A DNA stretch of 17,348 nucleotides. It comes from DATKMS01 sp041497995. GTDB taxonomy: Bacteria; Desulfobacterota; Binatia; HRBIN30. Each line of letters starts with the position of its first letter. Position 1 is the first letter of the stretch. Both the position numbers and the translations under genes were made by a program. The notes below the pieces were generated by a model that ran no database searches, was not told the origin of the DNA, and saw only the letters and a program-made list of their open reading frames with translations. Below, in pieces: positions 15,384 through 17,348 of this stretch. The stretch lies in NCBI GenBank assembly GCA_041497995.1, contig JBGQHM010000107.1:1-17348 (forward strand). Reading direction: 5' to 3'.

Positions 15384-15461
15384 CGTCATTCCCGCAATCT
15401 TTAAGCGGGAATCCACTCCGCGCCCCTCCTGGATACCCGCTTAAAGACTGCGGGCATGACG
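15384..15461. repeat. 32-base inverted repeat, REP/MITE-like
   Basis: The arm at 15384-15415 (CGTCATTCCCGCAATC at its start) and the arm at 15430-15461 are inverted copies agreeing at 29 of 32 positions, separated by 14 bases. Each arm is itself a small palindrome (CCCGC...GCGGG), so the whole can form a cruciform. The ATTCCC...GGGAAT pattern resembles dRS3-like repeats of Neisseria and similar sequences in many proteobacteria. No transposase is present. Confidence 0.75.
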
Positions 15462-15489
15462 GACCGGAACAGTCGGTTCATTGGTAGGA

Positions 15490-15534
15490 GCCGCCCTCTC
15501 TTGGGCGGCGTCTCGAAGGGCTGGGCGGAGACGC
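15490..15534. repeat. Two adjacent perfect hairpins
   Basis: GCCGCCC (15490-15496) pairs with GGGCGGC (15503-15509), and GCGTCTC (15508-15514) pairs with GAGACGC (15528-15534). The two stems share bases 15508-15509, so they may be alternatives. They lie 57 bases before the methyltransferase start. A T-run is lacking, so a repeat element or mRNA leader structure is more likely than a terminator. Confidence 0.5.
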
Positions 15535-15590
15535 CGGGTAGACATAGCCCGCACCAGAACGAATAATCACCGCAACCGATTGGAGAAGAG

Positions 15591-16265
15591 ATGCCAGACA
15601 AATTTACGACCCTCACGTCAGACCTCTATGAGTACTTGGTTGTCCATCGCACCGAGCGTGATCCGGTGCTGGCGGCGCTGATCAAGGAAACCGAAGGGCT
15701 CGGCCCAGTGAGCATGATGCAGATCGCGCCGGAGCAAGGCGCGTTCATGACCATTCTGACGCGCGCCATCGGTGCACGTTCGGCCGTCGAAGTCGGAACC
15801 TTCACGGGCTACAGCGCGCTGTGCGTCGCACGCGGACTCCCGGAGGACGGGCGCCTACTCTGCTGCGATGTGAACGAAGAGTGGACCTCGATCGGCCGGC
15901 GGCACTGGGAGAAGGCGGGCGTCGCCAAGAAGATCGAGCTGCGCCTTGGGCCCGCCGTCGACACGTTGCGCAGCCTGCCGCCCGACACCCAGTTCGACAT
16001 CGCGTTCATCGACGCCGACAAACCGAACTATCGCAACTACTACGAGGAGATCCTCAAACGCCTGCGGTCCAATGGGCTCATACTCTTCGATAACGTTCTG
16101 TGGATGGGGCAGGTGCTCGATGCGGCAACCACCGACGAGAGCACGCGCGCGCTGCGCGAGCTGAACGAGCTCATCATCGCGGACCGTCGCGTCGAAGCGG
16201 TGATGCTACCGATCGCCGACGGGCTGACGATCGTGCGCAAGCGAGCCGCGGGCGAGAAAACGTGA
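15591..16265 (+). CDS. Class I SAM-dependent O-methyltransferase (family 3, catechol/caffeoyl-CoA OMT-like)
   Basis: 224 residues from ATG at 15591, with GGAG six bases upstream. The SAM site VEVGTFTGYSAL is at 66-77. The metal-binding acidic residues are in FIDADKPNY (139-147) and LFDNVLWMG (165-173), the pattern of cation-dependent O-methyltransferases (Pfam Methyltransf_3), with the lysine after DAD that activates the hydroxyl. It would methylate a catechol-like or other vicinal-diol aromatic in the cytoplasm. There is no biosynthetic neighbour to name the substrate. The gene has its own TGA at 16263-16265, and its last 226 bases are overlapped in antisense by the open frame of the next gene. 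Confidence 0.92.
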   Translation: MPDKFTTLTSDLYEYLVVHRTERDPVLAALIKETEGLGPVSMMQIAPEQGAFMTILTRAIGARSAVEVGTFTGYSALCVARGLPEDGRLLCCDVNEEWTSIGRRHWEKAGVAKKIELRLGPAVDTLRSLPPDTQFDIAFIDADKPNYRNYYEEILKRLRSNGLILFDNVLWMGQVLDAATTDESTRALRELNELIIADRRVEAVMLPIADGLTIVRKRAAGEKT

Positions 16266-17348
16266 GCCTCGTGATCGGCACCTTGCATTGAGCGATCGAA
16301 GAGTAGGTCGCCCAGTTGACCTGACGCGTAGGCCGTTGCTCGGACGGTGTCGCCCACCGAGGGCTCCGAACGGGACACTCGACATGTGGGCGTTGGCCCT
16401 GGCGTCGGAGAACAAACGAGACCTAGCTCTGCACCAACCTCGTACATCCGCTGAGCAATGGCTACCTTGTCAAGACCCAAGCTTTTCAAAAAGGAGGAGC
16501 CGTCGTCGTATTCTTCCACCGAAAATACCCAGCGTGACACCTGCCAATACAAGAACCCCTCCACTGGGGGATACCCTTGGGGTATGTTAAACGTCGGACA
16601 ATTGTTAAACGTTAAGCAGCTACCGCGCCTTATGAGCGCAGCTGCAGCTTCCACCTCGGTGTCGAACCGGATGATGCTCAACACGTTGAACGGCCGCTTG
16701 CCCCCGTGCTGTTCCCAAAAGGGGTTGCTATAACCAAACCTAGCTTCGATCCCGTTGGGCAGGCAACTGGACCCTCCCGAAATCTTCAATGGACCGGGAC
16801 AACAGAACCCGGACCGGAGCGAGGGCCCCTGGGGATCACTAGAGGGACCCCACAAGTCCGCCACCGTGCGTGATATGATCTCCCGCTCTGTCTCAAACCC
16901 TGGACAGTCTACGATAGGCGCCAGGCGGGTAGGCGTAGATGTTGGAGTCGGAGTAGGCGAGAGCGTCGGAGTGAGGGGCGGCGCCTGCGTGGGGGCCGGC
17001 GCAGCCGCATACGTGCGGAAGATGAACGCGTCGCTGGGCTCGGCTTGGCCGAAGTTGATGCGCTGACCGCCAGGGTAGGTACGCGGCGAGCACGCGTCGC
17101 CGTCACCGCTACGGCTTGCCCACGCGAGGCTTTCGTTGGTTGCAACCAGCTCGATGACATAGAGCGCGCCGGGAACTACCGCGAGCGGTGCGGGCAGCGC
17201 GAAGTGCTGCCAGAAAGTGCCGAGTGCGCTCACCTCGGTCGAGACAGATGCCAGGGGCGACGCCGTGATGGTTCCCTTTCTGATGTTGAGCGTTAGCATG
17301 TCGTGCTGAGGCGTATTGGCGTTACTCAGCAACACGTCGACTGCCGCG
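16040..17348 (-). CDS. Modular secreted protein, 3' part only, probably truncated C-terminus
   Basis: The frame is open from the right edge, so the start is outside. Numbering from the first GTG (17335), residues 1-110 form a jelly-roll-like beta-sandwich (LTLNIRKGTI, then PGALYVIELVA, PGGQ, DAFIFRTYA), a domain common in secreted proteins of environmental bacteria. A proline/threonine linker follows (TPTLSPTPTPTSTPT, about 122-136), then an unrecognised cysteine-rich domain of about 165 residues (Cys144, 178, 179, 191, 240, 246), a second linker SPTPGPTPT (309-317), and the start of what looks like an Ig-like domain (CRVSRSEPSVGDTVRATAYA). From about residue 343 the frame continues into the antisense of the methyltransferase, to a stop at 16040. 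That tail, about 75-90 residues, is unlikely to be genuine. The useful coding part is about 16310-17348. Confidence 0.6.
   Translation of the reverse strand, partial: AAVDVLLSNANTPQHDMLTLNIRKGTITASPLASVSTEVSALGTFWQHFALPAPLAVVPGALYVIELVATNESLAWASRSGDGDACSPRTYPGGQRINFGQAEPSDAFIFRTYAAAPAPTQAPPLTPTLSPTPTPTSTPTRLAPIVDCPGFETEREIISRTVADLWGPSSDPQGPSLRSGFCCPGPLKISGGSSCLPNGIEARFGYSNPFWEQHGGKRPFNVLSIIRFDTEVEAAAALIRRGSCLTFNNCPTFNIPQGYPPVEGFLYWQVSRWVFSVEEYDDGSSFLKSLGLDKVAIAQRMYEVGAELGLVCSPTPGPTPTCRVSRSEPSVGDTVRATAYASGQLGDLLFDRSMQGADHEAHVFSPAARLRTIVSPSAIGSITASTRRSAMMSSFSSRSARVLSSVVAASSTCPIHRTLSKSMSPLDRRRLRISS

Larger units (their letters stand above)
15081..15590. other. Gene-free spacer with stacked repeats
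   Basis: This 510-base gap between the ribokinase and the methyltransferase has no credible gene. A 61-codon frame starting in the ribokinase stop (ATGA, 15077) runs through repeat DNA and has no family features. The spacer holds three palindromic or repeated segments, listed separately, plus about 60 lower-GC bases (15263-15380) in which I see nothing recognisable. Confidence 0.75.

Noticed and set aside
1..17348. CRISPR arrays, tRNA or rRNA genes, insertion sequences, phage attachment sites
   Set aside because: I saw no regularly spaced repeats, cloverleaf sequences, transposase or integrase motifs.

Overview
The window is GC-rich, densely coded bacterial chromosome. It has no rRNA, tRNA, transposase, integrase or CRISPR array that I can see. 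The gene mix (a wax ester synthase/DGAT, a four-heme c-type cytochrome, a cyclase-type AAA/TPR regulator, a secreted protein with a proline-threonine linker, and small palindromic intergenic repeats) suits an uncultivated, Gram-negative, soil or sediment bacterium of the deltaproteobacterial or Binatota kind. That placement is a low-confidence inference.

Layout, left to right. Positions 1-2163 (+) hold the C-terminal part of a large signalling ATPase whose P-loop and N-terminus lie outside the window. A probable three-gene + operon follows: a GFA-type zinc protein, a DUF5752-like protein and a hotdog thioesterase (2242-3459). It converges on a minus-strand pair, an APH-like phosphotransferase and a tyrosine-phosphatase-like protein (3476-5297). 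A PlsC acyltransferase (minus, 5479-6225) and an epoxide-hydrolase-like alpha/beta hydrolase (+, 6284-7195) are divergent.

The central block (7396-13078) is entirely minus strand: a zinc-ribbon DUF2007 protein with an upstream lipoprotein, a DUF3303 protein next to a four-heme membrane cytochrome, a WS/DGAT acyltransferase and two tandem dodecins. Divergent from the dodecins is a translationally coupled nucleoside hydrolase-ribokinase pair (13228-15080, +), a compact route from nucleosides to ribose 5-phosphate.

Positions 15081-15590 are a gene-free spacer packed with at least three different palindromic or repeated DNA segments. A family-3 O-methyltransferase follows (15591-16265, +). The right edge holds the 3' part of a minus-strand gene for a modular secreted protein. 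Its frame has no stop before it runs into the antisense of the methyltransferase, so its C-terminus looks broken.

No clear new multi-gene system emerges. The points most worth a second look are the four-heme cytochrome with an internal membrane hairpin, the tandem dodecins without a Trp at the flavin-stacking position, the broken modular gene at the right edge, the stacked repeats at 15.1-15.5 kb, and a possible peroxiredoxin remnant at 5380-5475.
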